This document shows, piece after piece, positions 28,175 to 37,990 of a stretch of 64,000 nt of DNA (positions within the stretch are counted from its first letter, which is position 1; each line of letters begins with the position of its first letter). The notes under the pieces were generated by a model, which saw nothing but the letters and a program-made list of their open reading frames with translations, was not told where the DNA came from and did no database searches. This stretch comes from Pseudomonas lijiangensis (GTDB lineage: Bacteria > Pseudomonadota > Gammaproteobacteria > Pseudomonadales > Pseudomonadaceae): the NCBI RefSeq assembly GCF_018968705.1, contig NZ_CP076668.1, positions 1,798,001-1,862,000 of the forward strand, written 5' to 3'. The position numbers and the translations under genes were made by a program.

Positions 28175-30076
28175 TTAGCGGATAGCGACGCCAAGACTGG
28201 CATTGTGATGCAGCAATTTGAAGTCTGCGCCTGTGACCAGATTTTTCACGTAGTACCATTTCCAGCCCACAAGGTTGGTCATGGCCACTGTGCTGGACCA
28301 GTAGTTTCCATTGCCCATCGGCCAGCTTCTGCCGTAGGCGTTATGGATTTCATTGAGTTCATAGATGGAGGGGATACGCGCGCCTTGTGCCTCGGCGGCA
28401 GCCGCCATCTTTGTGAATGAACCTGCGCCAATCCCCAGGCAATGAATCACGCCGGTAACGGTGACCTGATAGCTTTTGATGGCTCCCAGACTGTCAGTGA
28501 CCGAAATGATTGCCGTGCCTTTACCCCGTGCCGAAGTCAGGCCATTGCCGTCCACCTTGGCTACCAGCGGATCGCTTGAGCGATAGGTATAAGGCGCCTG
28601 CCCGCCGCTGGCCGTGCGCTGCACGGTCGTGTCCGACGGCATGGCCGGCAGCAGATCGGGGTAGGCCGGCAATAGATAGACCTTGCCCTTCAGGACCACC
28701 GGTGAGGTATCGAACTCCAGCTCCTTGCTGATCTTCAGCCACAGTGTCGAAGACACTGCTGCCGTGCCTGCACGGGTGACCGTGTAGGTGACGGTGGCTG
28801 CACTGCTGGCCACGATCAAGGCCTTGGCGATGGTGAATTGCAGCTCGGTATTGGCTCCCACTATCTGTGACGGTGTGTCGTAAGCCGTTGCGCCTCTCCA
28901 GTTGACCACCACGCTGTCACCGGTACTCATGCCTTTGTAGGCCACACGGACGGTTGCGCCCGACTCCGGGATTCTGGAAGGAATCACGACGCCATCGGCA
29001 CCGACGGAATCCATGGTGGGAGCAGGCAGTTCTATGCTTGTATCCAGAACCTTCAGGGCCAGGGTCGGGGATTGTTGGACTGTCCCGTTGAGGCGGTTGA
29101 CCGTATAGGACACCGCGACTGTCTGACCGGCATTTGCATTGACCAGTGCTGCTGCGAACACCAGTTCCTGAACCTTGCCCACATCGGCGGAGGTGATGAT
29201 CTTGTCTCGGCTATCACTGCCTTTGGGGCCTTGCCACTGGACCGTGATTAGCTCGCCTGCCGCAAGGTTGGCGCTGATGCCGACCTGTACGGTTGCACCA
29301 TTGATTGCATTGGCCGGATCGAGGGTATCGCCATCGGCTTCCTTTACTGTCGGGGCGGGCAGCTGCGGCAGTACCGAGAGTTGCAGTTTGACGAGTCTGG
29401 GCTCCGAGTTCATGGACAGGTTGCCCGCCTGGTCAGTCACCGTGTAGTGAACGGGTGCCTCGATATCGCCAATGGTTTCCAGATATGACCTGACGAAATC
29501 CACATTCACCCGCTGCAATCCCATGTCGTCTTTATTGACCATGGTGATGGGACCGGGAACCTGATTCCAGTAGGTGCGAATGACATCGCCTTCTTTCATG
29601 CCGTTGTAACTGGCAATGCTGCCCCTGAGTACGTTGTGCACGCTTTCCAGTTCATCGGACGTCAGTCCGTCATCCACGAAGGCAGGAAACAGGATGGGGC
29701 CCAGTTGCGGGTTGCCGGGGGCGGTGCGGTCGATTTCGAGGCGTACGGCCCTGGATGTGTTCGTGATTTGGCTTTCCGGGTTGAATGTCTCGTAGGCAAC
29801 CTGGTGTACGCCCTCGGTCAGCAGGGCAACAGGAATCTCGAGTGTCAGTTCATCCCCCGGCAACTGGTTGTCCAGAATCGGCTTCTTCAAGCCGGCCGTC
29901 ATGCCATTCCATAGCAGTTGGTAGGTGTAGCCGGGCATGGCACCTTCCCATACCTTGAGTTGTACAAGAACGGGCTTGTCGAGAAACTCGATGGGCAACA
30001 CTCCGTTTTCGAGTGCGGCAGGAATTTCCGGTGCATCAAGTTCTCCTTCTTTACGAGGAGATATAGACGTATTCAT
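28175..30076 (-). CDS. Modular Ig-like protein with BIg-type and lectin/DUF1566-like C-terminus
   Basis: A 633-residue protein with no signal peptide or membrane helix. Residues about 25-230 are clearly homologous to the neighbouring 628-residue protein (shared PGYTYxLxWNG, LTLEIPV, NPESQ, DDMGLxRV motifs). Two Ig-like modules of about 100 residues follow (ITVQW..VSYTVNR and VVVNW..VTYTVTR), then a BIg_2-like domain near 470-535 (GQAPYTYRSSDPLVAKVDGNG). The last 95 residues contain IPSIYELNEIHNAYG and NYWSSTVA, resembling the DUF1566/lectin-like domains that end some adhesins. Function unknown; the domain set suggests surface or partner binding. Confidence 0.75.
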   Translation of the reverse strand: MNTSISPRKEGELDAPEIPAALENGVLPIEFLDKPVLVQLKVWEGAMPGYTYQLLWNGMTAGLKKPILDNQLPGDELTLEIPVALLTEGVHQVAYETFNPESQITNTSRAVRLEIDRTAPGNPQLGPILFPAFVDDGLTSDELESVHNVLRGSIASYNGMKEGDVIRTYWNQVPGPITMVNKDDMGLQRVNVDFVRSYLETIGDIEAPVHYTVTDQAGNLSMNSEPRLVKLQLSVLPQLPAPTVKEADGDTLDPANAINGATVQVGISANLAAGELITVQWQGPKGSDSRDKIITSADVGKVQELVFAAALVNANAGQTVAVSYTVNRLNGTVQQSPTLALKVLDTSIELPAPTMDSVGADGVVIPSRIPESGATVRVAYKGMSTGDSVVVNWRGATAYDTPSQIVGANTELQFTIAKALIVASSAATVTYTVTRAGTAAVSSTLWLKISKELEFDTSPVVLKGKVYLLPAYPDLLPAMPSDTTVQRTASGGQAPYTYRSSDPLVAKVDGNGLTSARGKGTAIISVTDSLGAIKSYQVTVTGVIHCLGIGAGSFTKMAAAAEAQGARIPSIYELNEIHNAYGRSWPMGNGNYWSSTVAMTNLVGWKWYYVKNLVTGADFKLLHHNASLGVAIR

Positions 30077-30112
30077 ATTTATTTCCCTTGTTTTTATAGA
30101 GTACTGATCGCA

Positions 30113-31999
30113 TCACGATGCCTGTCTGTATGGAGGAATCGGGCAGGTCGGCTGAACCGAATCGAGCATGTTCACCGGCGCGCGGGTAACTTTTGAAGTC
30201 ACAGCACTCTGGTTACTGCCGGCAGGTGGTTCAACGCGGAAACTGGCTTCGGCAAAACCGGTGCAGAGAATACGAAGGTTGCGGTCGGGAACCGTAAAGG
30301 TATAACCGTTCGCGACATCGTTCTTGTCCAGTGTCCGGTCGGTGGTGTAGTTGGAGGCATCAATCGGGTTGTTGTTTTTATCGAAACCCTTGAAGGTCAA
30401 TACAAGTGTCTGGCCTTCAGCAATATTGAGATAAGGCGCAATATGCAGATCGGCACCATTCGGGTTGAGAATCGGTGCGATGAAGCCCACATCATTCAGT
30501 TTGAAAGGTGGGCCATCAAGACCATCAGGACCACCAGGAAGTTCTTCTTTTGATCTGACGGTTACAAGTTGTACAGGACATTTGACAGCGTTAGGGTTTC
30601 CGGCACGGGTTACCGTGTAATGGACAGGAATTTCCGCACCTGTACCCTGGGCTTTCATGATTGCATTGTCGATAGGAACAAGCAGATCTCGTGCAGCAGC
30701 AATATCACTGGCTTTGATCTGATACCACTGTGGCTTTTTTTGATCACCCCAGAACAGATTGAGATTGTCGCTGATGACAAACTCCGGACTCCACTTGACG
30801 ACCCCCAGTGCATTGAGTTCATAGTCGTCTTCATCAATGAAGTTATCGGTTGTATTGGGGTTTTCCACACTGGTGCCTTGAACGATAAAGGTATCCAGTG
30901 GGTTGGTAATGGGCAGTGTCAGAAATACATCAATGGTGCTGCTCAGCGAACTGCCTGCCAGATCCTGTTGACGGGTCACTTCATAGAAGACTTGTACAGT
31001 GCCAACAGGGTTCCTGTTGAGTGTTTCATAGGGAATGCGCAGCGAAACGACAATGTCTTCGTTCTCGTTACCGGGTGGCAATGCAACCGGCACCAGAGGA
31101 TTACCGGCTCCCCAGAACAGGCGGATCATATCAAGCGGGCTGGCACCCGGGTATTTGGGAATATCAACCTGAACGCCTGCCTGGGCTTCTGCATAATCGA
31201 TCAGCGTCCCTAAAGCCGGATCAATGATCGGCGCCGGGAAATTTACCGGAATGTCCTGCAACTTGAGTGTGATGGGGACAGGGTTGGAATCGATGGATTT
31301 ATTGCCGGCCCGGTCGAAAACATTATATTTGACCAGTTGTTCCGTCTCTCCCAGGCTTTCCAGAAATGCGCGTGTGAAGGTGATCGCCACTCTGTCCAGG
31401 CCCATGTCATCTTCAGTGACGGTGGCTTTTGGACCCAGGGTTGTCCCCCAGTAAGTCTGGACTTCATCATGCTTTGCCATGCCGGTGTAGCCGGCAATCT
31501 GAACGTCCAGTTTCCCGCCCAGTTGTGCAAGTTCCGCAGCGGTCAATCCATTCTGTACTTCCGGCGGAAACAGGATTGCACTGAGTTCCGGATCACCGGG
31601 AGGCGTCAGGTCAATCACCAGGTTGAATATATTGGATTCGTTCTTGACCTGGCTCTCTGGGTTAGTTGTCTGGTACTGCAGGGTATGCTTCCCTTCGGTC
31701 AGTAGATCGACGGGAATTTCCAGTGTCAGTGGATCGCCAGGACGGTGAGTATCCAGAATCGTTTTCTGGGGGCCTACTACCTCTCCGTTCCAATAGAGTG
31801 TATAGGTGTAACCCGGTTGAGCGCCTGCCCATACTTCCAGGTCTACAGTGACCGGTTTATTCAATTCGGATATCGGCAAAAGTCCAGGCGTGTCTTCATC
31901 ATGAAAAGCGGCGGCTACATCCGGAGCCTTCAGGTTTTCATCCTGTTCGCGTGGATGTTTTTCAGAAATGATAATGGGTAGCTGCGGTTGATAGTGCAT
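30113..31999 (-). CDS. Modular Ig-like protein, paralog of the downstream gene
   Basis: A 628-residue protein starting MHYQPQLP (SD AAGGAA 8 bases upstream; a start 13 codons earlier lacks an SD). The N-terminal 240 residues parallel the 633-residue neighbour; later blocks again show the pattern of a RLFWG/LNLFWG strand, then a YEVTRQ or YTVTRAG strand, about every 110-130 residues. It lacks the BIg/lectin-like end and finishes with a Pro-rich CPIPPYRQ tail. No secretion signal is seen. It is separated from its paralog by 36 bases, so one operon. Moderate base composition, below core genes. Confidence 0.72.
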   Translation of the reverse strand: MHYQPQLPIIISEKHPREQDENLKAPDVAAAFHDEDTPGLLPISELNKPVTVDLEVWAGAQPGYTYTLYWNGEVVGPQKTILDTHRPGDPLTLEIPVDLLTEGKHTLQYQTTNPESQVKNESNIFNLVIDLTPPGDPELSAILFPPEVQNGLTAAELAQLGGKLDVQIAGYTGMAKHDEVQTYWGTTLGPKATVTEDDMGLDRVAITFTRAFLESLGETEQLVKYNVFDRAGNKSIDSNPVPITLKLQDIPVNFPAPIIDPALGTLIDYAEAQAGVQVDIPKYPGASPLDMIRLFWGAGNPLVPVALPPGNENEDIVVSLRIPYETLNRNPVGTVQVFYEVTRQQDLAGSSLSSTIDVFLTLPITNPLDTFIVQGTSVENPNTTDNFIDEDDYELNALGVVKWSPEFVISDNLNLFWGDQKKPQWYQIKASDIAAARDLLVPIDNAIMKAQGTGAEIPVHYTVTRAGNPNAVKCPVQLVTVRSKEELPGGPDGLDGPPFKLNDVGFIAPILNPNGADLHIAPYLNIAEGQTLVLTFKGFDKNNNPIDASNYTTDRTLDKNDVANGYTFTVPDRNLRILCTGFAEASFRVEPPAGSNQSAVTSKVTRAPVNMLDSVQPTCPIPPYRQAS

Positions 32000-32324
32000 G
32001 TTTCTATTCCTTGAATAAGTACTGATTGATGCGGCCACGGGGCCGGATAGGTTGGCTAGCTAGAGAGATGATATTGGCCAATAGATTCTTGAGCTGCGTG
32101 GCTGACGTAATCGGTTTTCGTTAAGGTCGTCAATAGGTGGTGGTAAATATTTTTATGTGTGTGAAAAAAACTGTATGGGGGGTGATGTGGTGATTGTAGG
32201 AATCTCCGTAAGACGATGGGCTGATCAATTTAGGAAGATTCCTACTTTTTGATTTTGAACCTGCCACCTATTGAAATGAAACGATAAAGCAATATTCCTG
32301 CCTCCATATACGGGAGTATGAAAG
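32000..32324. promoter_or_regulatory. Divergent promoter region, Ig-like operon / autotransporter
   Basis: 325 A/T-rich bases with no gene, between the leftward Ig-like operon and the rightward autotransporter. Both promoters must lie here. No recognised regulator site was found. A TCAGTACT octamer occurs about 25 bases upstream of both large Ig-like genes (here near 32015, and near 30105). Confidence 0.5.
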
Positions 32325-34601
32325 GTGCTTTATAGAAAATATGCTGCAAAAGGAAAAAGCGTTTCTTCTATCGTCATCTCATTGGGCGTACTGATTGCTC
32401 TGGAAGCCGGAGCTAATGGCAGTGGTGTTCTGGAATATGAGCCAGTTCAGGGTGATCTGGCTACTATTCCTGTAGATGGCGTAGAGGTAACGGTAGACTC
32501 ATCCACGCCGGTCAACTCTTATTCTTTGAGCAATGGTGCAACGTTGAATATTGTGCAGGGCGGTATGACAAACCATGTTACTAGCGCGCATTCAACGTTG
32601 TTCATCAATAACGGGACTGTGAATAACGAGACTCCGAATGCTGGCATTGATGTCTATGACAGCCGGGTCATTCTGGAGCATGCGACGGTAAGGAGTATGG
32701 GTAATGGCATATTGCTTGGAATCTCGACGGGTACTGCCAAACCCGGAACATGGGCCTCGATGAGTGACAGTGATATATCCGGTTTCGGCTTTGGCATAGG
32801 TCTAAGCCAGTTAAGTCGACTTGAAATGAGTAATACCAAGGTCTATGGCGCGCTTTCGGCCGATGGCAGGTATGGGGAAGGACTGCTCTTGTCAGGAGGC
32901 GATGCGGTCATTACGGGAGCAAGCCATATCCGCGGTGATAGAAATGGCATCAGGATCATTGAGGGGGTGTTTATCCCCGGTAATGACAATGCCGGTGTCA
33001 CCAGCACTGCCGTGATTGATCACTCGATCATTGAAGGCATCAATGGCGCAGCGATCAGGATCGACAAGTCGGATCAGTTTGGTGCGATCGTCGATATAGC
33101 TGTCCAGAATGGCTCAACCCTGCTTTCCGGCAACGGTAACCTGCTGGAGGTAGCAGACCGCAGTACGGCAAATTTCAAGGTCGACAACAGCAACCTTGCC
33201 GGCAATCTGATTGCCGATGACACCAGCACCCTGAACGTCACCTTGCAAAATTACGCCCAGCTCACCGGCGACATCATCAATGGCAATAGCCTGGCTGTTG
33301 ATTCTGGCGCTCATTGGCAAATGGTTGGCGACAACTCGATCCAGTCGCTGAGCATGGACGGTGGTCATGTGAGTTTTGGTGAGGACGGGTTTCATACCTT
33401 GTCGCTGGGCGAGCTGTCGGGGAAGGGCTCTTTTGGCATGCGAGTCGATCTGGACAACGGTGTTGGGGATCTGCTCAATGTGAACGGACAGGCCAATGGC
33501 GAGTTCGGGTTGCGGGTTCAGAATACCGGAGTCGAGGTGGTATCTCCCGATATGGAGCCCTTGAAGGTCGTGCATACCGAAGGTGGCAATGCGCAGTTCA
33601 GCCTGATCGGCGGTCGGGTCGACCTTGGGACCTACTCCTATCTGCTGGAGCAGCAGGGCAATGACTGGTTTATTGTCGGCAATGACAAAACCATCAGCCC
33701 ATCAACCAGTGCCGCTCTGGCGCTGTTCAATGCTGCGCCGGTCATCTGGATGAGCGAGCTGTCGACCTTGCGCAGCCGCATGGGCGAAGTGCGTGCCAGC
33801 GGTCAGGGAGGCGGATGGATGCGGGCCTATGGCAATCGCTTCAATGCTACCACCAGTGATGGTGTCGAGTACCGGCACAAGCATCAGGGGCTGTCGCTGG
33901 GGGCGGATGCGCCGATCGAGGTCGGCCATGGTCAGTTATTGCTGGGTGTCATGGGCGGTTACAGCACCTCCGACCTGGATCTTGATCGTGGCACCACGGG
34001 CAAGGTCAGTAGCTACTATGTCGGCGCTTATGGCACCTGGCTGCTGGATGACGGGTACTACCTGGACGGTGTACTCAAGTTCAACAGCTTCCGTAACAAG
34101 TCCGATGTCGCCATGAGTGATGCCAGCAAGGCCAAGGGGGATTACACCAATACGGGAGTCGGTGCATCGGTGGAGTTCGGGCGGCATATCGCGCTGGCCG
34201 ATGATTACTTCCTGGAGCCTTTTGCCCAACTGGCCAGTGTTGTCATTCAGGGCGATCGGTACCGCATGGACAACGGCTTGCAAGCGAAGAACAGCGATAC
34301 TCAGTCGATTCTGGGCAAGGTCGGCAGTTCTGTGGGGCGTAACATCGCGCTCAAGGATGGCGGCGTGCTGCAGCCTTACTTGCGTGTTGCGGTGGCTCAG
34401 GAGTTTTCCCGCAGCAATGACGTCAAGGTCAACGACTCGCGCTTCGATAACAACCTGTTCGGCTCACGAGCCGAGCTGGGGGCGGGTGTTTCCGTTTCGT
34501 TGTCAGAGCGGCTGCAACTGCACGCTGATTTCGATTACATGAAGGGCAAGCGTGTCGAGCAGCCGTGGGGAGCCAATGTAGGTTTGCGCCTCGCGTTTTG
34601 A
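32325..34601 (+). CDS. Type V autotransporter, pertactin-like
   Basis: A 758-residue outer membrane autotransporter. An extended basic signal region (MLYRKYAAKGKSVSSIVISLGVL) precedes a right-handed beta-helix passenger with repeated short turns (for example GAAIRIDKSDQFGA, STLNVTLQNYAQLTGDI). A pertactin-like junction lies near 430-470 and a C-terminal 12-strand barrel from about 495 to the terminal LRLAF. The last residue is Phe, as required for barrel insertion. Start is GTG with GGGAG eight bases upstream. The passenger could be an adhesin; no protease triad was recognised. Confidence 0.88.
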   Translation: MLYRKYAAKGKSVSSIVISLGVLIALEAGANGSGVLEYEPVQGDLATIPVDGVEVTVDSSTPVNSYSLSNGATLNIVQGGMTNHVTSAHSTLFINNGTVNNETPNAGIDVYDSRVILEHATVRSMGNGILLGISTGTAKPGTWASMSDSDISGFGFGIGLSQLSRLEMSNTKVYGALSADGRYGEGLLLSGGDAVITGASHIRGDRNGIRIIEGVFIPGNDNAGVTSTAVIDHSIIEGINGAAIRIDKSDQFGAIVDIAVQNGSTLLSGNGNLLEVADRSTANFKVDNSNLAGNLIADDTSTLNVTLQNYAQLTGDIINGNSLAVDSGAHWQMVGDNSIQSLSMDGGHVSFGEDGFHTLSLGELSGKGSFGMRVDLDNGVGDLLNVNGQANGEFGLRVQNTGVEVVSPDMEPLKVVHTEGGNAQFSLIGGRVDLGTYSYLLEQQGNDWFIVGNDKTISPSTSAALALFNAAPVIWMSELSTLRSRMGEVRASGQGGGWMRAYGNRFNATTSDGVEYRHKHQGLSLGADAPIEVGHGQLLLGVMGGYSTSDLDLDRGTTGKVSSYYVGAYGTWLLDDGYYLDGVLKFNSFRNKSDVAMSDASKAKGDYTNTGVGASVEFGRHIALADDYFLEPFAQLASVVIQGDRYRMDNGLQAKNSDTQSILGKVGSSVGRNIALKDGGVLQPYLRVAVAQEFSRSNDVKVNDSRFDNNLFGSRAELGAGVSVSLSERLQLHADFDYMKGKRVEQPWGANVGLRLAF

Positions 34602-34618
34602 GGTTTTCCCGTCAATCG

Positions 34619-34651
34619 AGCCCCCGGTGAGCGATCACCGGGGGCTTTTTT
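34619..34651. terminator. Bidirectional terminator after the autotransporter
   Basis: Perfect 12-bp stem AGCCCCCGGTGA / TCACCGGGGGCT, loop GCGA, then T6. It lies between the autotransporter and a convergent small gene and probably serves at least the rightward one. Confidence 0.9.
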
Positions 34652-35118
34652 CATTTGCCCGGGTGACGACGTTTCATGCTGCGTTTGCGGCGGCGCTGTC
34701 TGGACGTGAGCGGCGCATGCTTGTTGACCATCACGCGCAGGACAGGCGAGGTGCCGATCAAATGGCCAGCGCGGTGTATTTCATAATAAATATCCACGGG
34801 GCCGTATTGGGGGTGGGGAATCAGGTTGTAGGTAATGCACAGGATACGCACGACCGTGCTGCTACCCAAAGGATGAAGCAGTGGCGTTGAGGATTGATGC
34901 AGGCCCCAGTGGAAGACGATGAGGTCTTCACGCTGCATCAGGGGCGAGTAGGGGATGTGAACGGATATGCCTGCATGAATCTGTTCACAGGTAATCGCAT
35001 CGGGATTGATGCCGGGCACTATCGGTGCCTCAAGGCTTGGCGATATATCGGGTTGCCCCGCGAGTGATGTTGTTTTATTGGCAGGCGGCAGTGGGCCGTC
35101 CTGGATTGTTTTGTCCAT
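34651..35118 (-). CDS. Short single-module relative of the Ig-like proteins
   Basis: A 155-residue protein. Its central part (EDLIVFHWGL, then PVDIYYEIHRAG) repeats the strand pattern of the large Ig-like proteins at 28175-31999, so it looks like one module of that family with a Pro/Thr-rich N-terminus. The C-terminal 20 residues are strongly basic (SRQRRRKRSMKRR), which might bind nucleic acid or anionic surfaces. No signal peptide. It converges with the autotransporter. Confidence 0.65.
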   Translation of the reverse strand: MDKTIQDGPLPPANKTTSLAGQPDISPSLEAPIVPGINPDAITCEQIHAGISVHIPYSPLMQREDLIVFHWGLHQSSTPLLHPLGSSTVVRILCITYNLIPHPQYGPVDIYYEIHRAGHLIGTSPVLRVMVNKHAPLTSRQRRRKRSMKRRHPGK

Positions 35119-35678
35119 TTCAAGTGCCTGTATTAATAGTTGGATGTTTTGGGGTGCGTTATAGCGTGGTGTGAAGCCATTAAAAATACAGTGTGTGATT
35201 TGGTCAAATGACGGGGCGATTGTCCGCGTGGGCAGTGTATTTAATGATGTGGTGTAACAAATAAAATTTCAGGACGGCCTGGAAGCCCTGTGTACGTGTC
35301 ATGGAAGCAGGTCGTTGCACTAAAGCGTATGAAGCTTTTTGAAATGGTTTCGGGTTGCAATCTGGGAAAAAGTGATTAATTAGGAATGTTTTTAATGCGC
35401 GTGGAAGATACGTACATCGCTATCAGAAAAGTCACGCTAAAAAACTTTTTGGCGATAAATTCAAATGAATTCATGTTCGTCGTATCAATACTCTAATGAA
35501 TGTTGCTTTTCAGGGCTGGCAGCAAGGCTGTTGCGGCTTCAGGCGCTCAGGCTCATGGGGTGCAGGACGCCGGTCGTGTCTGTGAGGACGAAAAAATAGT
35601 GGTGCGGCCAGCGAACTATTTACAGAAAATCGTATCATATCAATGTGCCACTTCGGCATCTCGCATGGAATCAGGATC
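35119..35678. other. 560-bp A/T-rich intergenic region
   Basis: No gene with plausible coding character is seen on either strand. The region is notably A/T-rich compared with the rest of the window and separates the small Ig-like gene from the coiled-coil gene. It probably carries both promoters; no known operator was recognised. Confidence 0.5.
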
Positions 35679-36239
35679 ATGGCTGCCCTGTTCAATATCC
35701 CCCGCACTTTTTCACGTGTTCGTGTCCTTGCCTTATTGATTTCCGGCCTGGCATTTTCAAATGCCAATGCGGCGCTTGAGATCCATTCTTCCAATGCCGA
35801 TAGTTACGATAAAATCGTTACCAGCTTTAACGATTACGGCAGGGGAACTGCATTGCGTAATGCAAATATCACAGTGGGTGATATTCAGGAAGTAAAGAAA
35901 AACACGGAGAGTAATACCAGGGAGCTGGAGAGTTTGAAAAAGATTATCGAGGGTCAGGCCAAACTCATTGAAGAACTCAAGCGTGATAACAAGTCCTCTG
36001 TTTCAAGTAGCAGTTCCAGCGATAGCGAAATCGCCAGCCTCAAACGCAAGGTCGATGAGCAGAGCCGCAGCATCGAAAAGTTTGAAGGGCAGGTGAATGA
36101 CTTGAAGCGCAGTTCGGGCTCCAGCAGCAGCTCCAGTGCAAGTGAGCTGTCCAGCCTCAAGCGTGAGGTCAGCGATCAGGAGCGTGAGTTGAGTAATGTG
36201 AAGCGCTCCCTGGATGACCTCTCCCGCAAGGTCAAATAA
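35679..36239 (+). CDS. Exported coiled-coil protein with poly-Ser linkers
   Basis: A 186-residue protein with a Sec signal peptide (VRVLALLISGLAFSNANA, cleavage near residue 32). The mature part is almost wholly helical with heptads, broken by two serine runs (SSVSSSSSSDSE and SSGSSSSSSASE) that separate three charged coiled-coil segments. The two later segments are similar to each other (SLKRKVDEQ and SLKREVSDQ), suggesting internal duplication. It would form a periplasmic or surface rod. Not recognised as a known family. Start chosen at MAALFNIP to keep the signal peptide. Confidence 0.78.
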   Translation: MAALFNIPRTFSRVRVLALLISGLAFSNANAALEIHSSNADSYDKIVTSFNDYGRGTALRNANITVGDIQEVKKNTESNTRELESLKKIIEGQAKLIEELKRDNKSSVSSSSSSDSEIASLKRKVDEQSRSIEKFEGQVNDLKRSSGSSSSSSASELSSLKREVSDQERELSNVKRSLDDLSRKVK

Positions 36240-36264
36240 AGCTGCGTTGTTTCGAGTCCCGTAA

Positions 36265-36300
36265 AAAAGCCCCGGTCAATCAGCATTGACCGGGGCTTTT
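36265..36300. terminator. Bidirectional terminator between coiled-coil gene and aer
   Basis: Perfect 16-bp stem including A/T ends (AAAAGCCCCGGTCAAT / ATTGACCGGGGCTTTT) with a 4-base loop. The flanking A and T runs let it work in both directions for the two convergent genes. Confidence 0.92.
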
Positions 36301-36316
36301 CTGTTGTCGTGCAGGC

Positions 36317-37882
36317 TTAACGATTGAAGCGCTCAACCAGCGAGTATTGCGAGTTGGCCGTATCGGTCAGCTCGGAGCTGAGCACTGCCGAGCGATGGGC
36401 CTCATCGGAGGTCTGGTCGGCCAGTTCGGCAATGGTGGAGATGTTGCGGCTGATCTCTTCGGCGACCGAGCTTTGCTGCTCGGTGGCGGTGGCGATCTGG
36501 GTGGCCATCTCGGTGATGTTGGCGACCGCTTCGCTGATGCCTACCAATGCCTCGTCTGCTTCCAGCACCCGCGCAACACCTTCCTCGGCCTGACGGTGGC
36601 CGGAGTTCATGGTCTGCACCGCATTGTTGGCCGTCTGTTGCAGCTTGGCGATCAGGCCATGGATCTGCCCGGTGGACTCCGTGGTGCGCTGTGCCAGTTG
36701 ACGCACTTCATCGGCAACCACGGCAAAGCCACGACCCATTTCCCCGGCGCGTGCAGCCTCGATGGCAGCGTTGAGGGCCAGCAGGTTGGTCTGGTCTGCG
36801 ATGCCTTTGATCACGTCGACCACGCCACCGATTTCATCGCTGTCCTTGGCCAGTTGGGTGACGGTCAGGCCGGTTTCGCCCACGGAAGTGGACAGACGCT
36901 GAATCGCCTCGCGGGTTTCGCCAGCGATATCCCGGCCACGACGGGTCAACTGGTTGGCCTGCTGGCTGGCATCGGCCGCGCGCTGGACGTGGCTGGCGAC
37001 TTGCTGGGTGGTGGTAGCCATCTGGTTGATGGCGGTTGCCACTTGTTCGGTCTCGACCCGTTGACGCTCAAGCCCCGAAGAGCTGGCATTGGCCAACGAG
37101 TTGGATTTGCGTGCCTGGGTGTTCAGGTGTTCGGCGGTGTCCTGCAGGCGAGTCAGGCAGGTCTTCATCCGCGCTTCCTGGCTGAGGATCGACATTTCCA
37201 GGCGCGCTTGCGGGCCTCGGCTGTCGGTGTACATCTGCGCGATCAGCGGGTCCGAAGTGGTCTGCTCGGCCAGACGCAACAGGCGTTTGATGCCCCGCTG
37301 CTGCCAGGTCAGGCCCAGCAGGCCCAGCGGCACCGACAACGCAGCGGCGAGAATGAAGCCCCAGTGGGAGTTGAGCCAGGCACCAATCATGAAACTCAGC
37401 TGGCTGACCAGGATGAATGGCAGCCAGTCCTGCAGCACCGGCAGCCATTTGTCGCGACCCGGAATGGCCGACTTGCCCTTGTTGATACGTGCGTACAGCG
37501 CTTCGGCGCGCTTGATCTGTTCGGCGGTCGGTTTGACACGCACCGACTCGAAACCCACCACCTGCCTGTTCTCGAACATCGGCGTCACATAGGCGTTGAC
37601 CCAGTAATGATCGCCATTCTTGCAGCGGTTCTTGACGATGCCCATCCACGGCTGGCCACTTTTCAGGGTGGTCCACATGTGCTCGAAAACGGCGGAGGGG
37701 ACATCCGGGTGGCGAACCAGATTATGCGGCGCCTTGATCAGCTCGTCGTGACTGAACCCCGAGACTTCCTGGAAGATCTCGTTGCAGTAGGTGATCACAC
37801 CTTTGGTATCGGTGGTGGAAATCAACCGCTGTTCAGCAGGGAATGTCCGTTCACGTTGAGTGACTGGCTGGTTGTTACGCAT
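36317..37882 (-). CDS. aer: Aerotaxis receptor Aer (PAS-methyl-accepting protein)
   Basis: A 521-residue chemoreceptor. The N-terminal PAS domain (about 20-120; [37 protein letters not shown]) would bind FAD. A membrane hairpin at about 150-190 and the signalling domain follow, with the conserved tip [19 protein letters not shown]. Aer senses redox or oxygen change and signals through CheA/CheW. Its location next to the cco block and acnA matches the P. aeruginosa order. Full length. Confidence 0.94.
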   Translation of the reverse strand: MRNNQPVTQRERTFPAEQRLISTTDTKGVITYCNEIFQEVSGFSHDELIKAPHNLVRHPDVPSAVFEHMWTTLKSGQPWMGIVKNRCKNGDHYWVNAYVTPMFENRQVVGFESVRVKPTAEQIKRAEALYARINKGKSAIPGRDKWLPVLQDWLPFILVSQLSFMIGAWLNSHWGFILAAALSVPLGLLGLTWQQRGIKRLLRLAEQTTSDPLIAQMYTDSRGPQARLEMSILSQEARMKTCLTRLQDTAEHLNTQARKSNSLANASSSGLERQRVETEQVATAINQMATTTQQVASHVQRAADASQQANQLTRRGRDIAGETREAIQRLSTSVGETGLTVTQLAKDSDEIGGVVDVIKGIADQTNLLALNAAIEAARAGEMGRGFAVVADEVRQLAQRTTESTGQIHGLIAKLQQTANNAVQTMNSGHRQAEEGVARVLEADEALVGISEAVANITEMATQIATATEQQSSVAEEISRNISTIAELADQTSDEAHRSAVLSSELTDTANSQYSLVERFNR

Positions 37883-37990
37883 GGCTTTCGGTCCTTCGAT
37901 CCAATAGGCTTCGGAGAGTTATCGGCAAACGAGTCTGTAAATTGAGCTTTGCAGGTGAATCAGTAGAGAATCATTGTCATCTATCAATGC

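Noticed and set aside
29555..29590. Possible hrp box (GGAACC start)
   Set aside because: GGAACC occurs inside a coding region and no CCACNNA follows at the right spacing.
35500..35794. Small frames on both strands in the A/T-rich gap
   Set aside because: The two frames overlap each other and the start of the coiled-coil gene; neither has an SD or conserved-looking protein.
36347..37945. 532-codon rightward open frame
   Set aside because: Antisense to aer, with Gly/His/Gln-rich nonsense composition.
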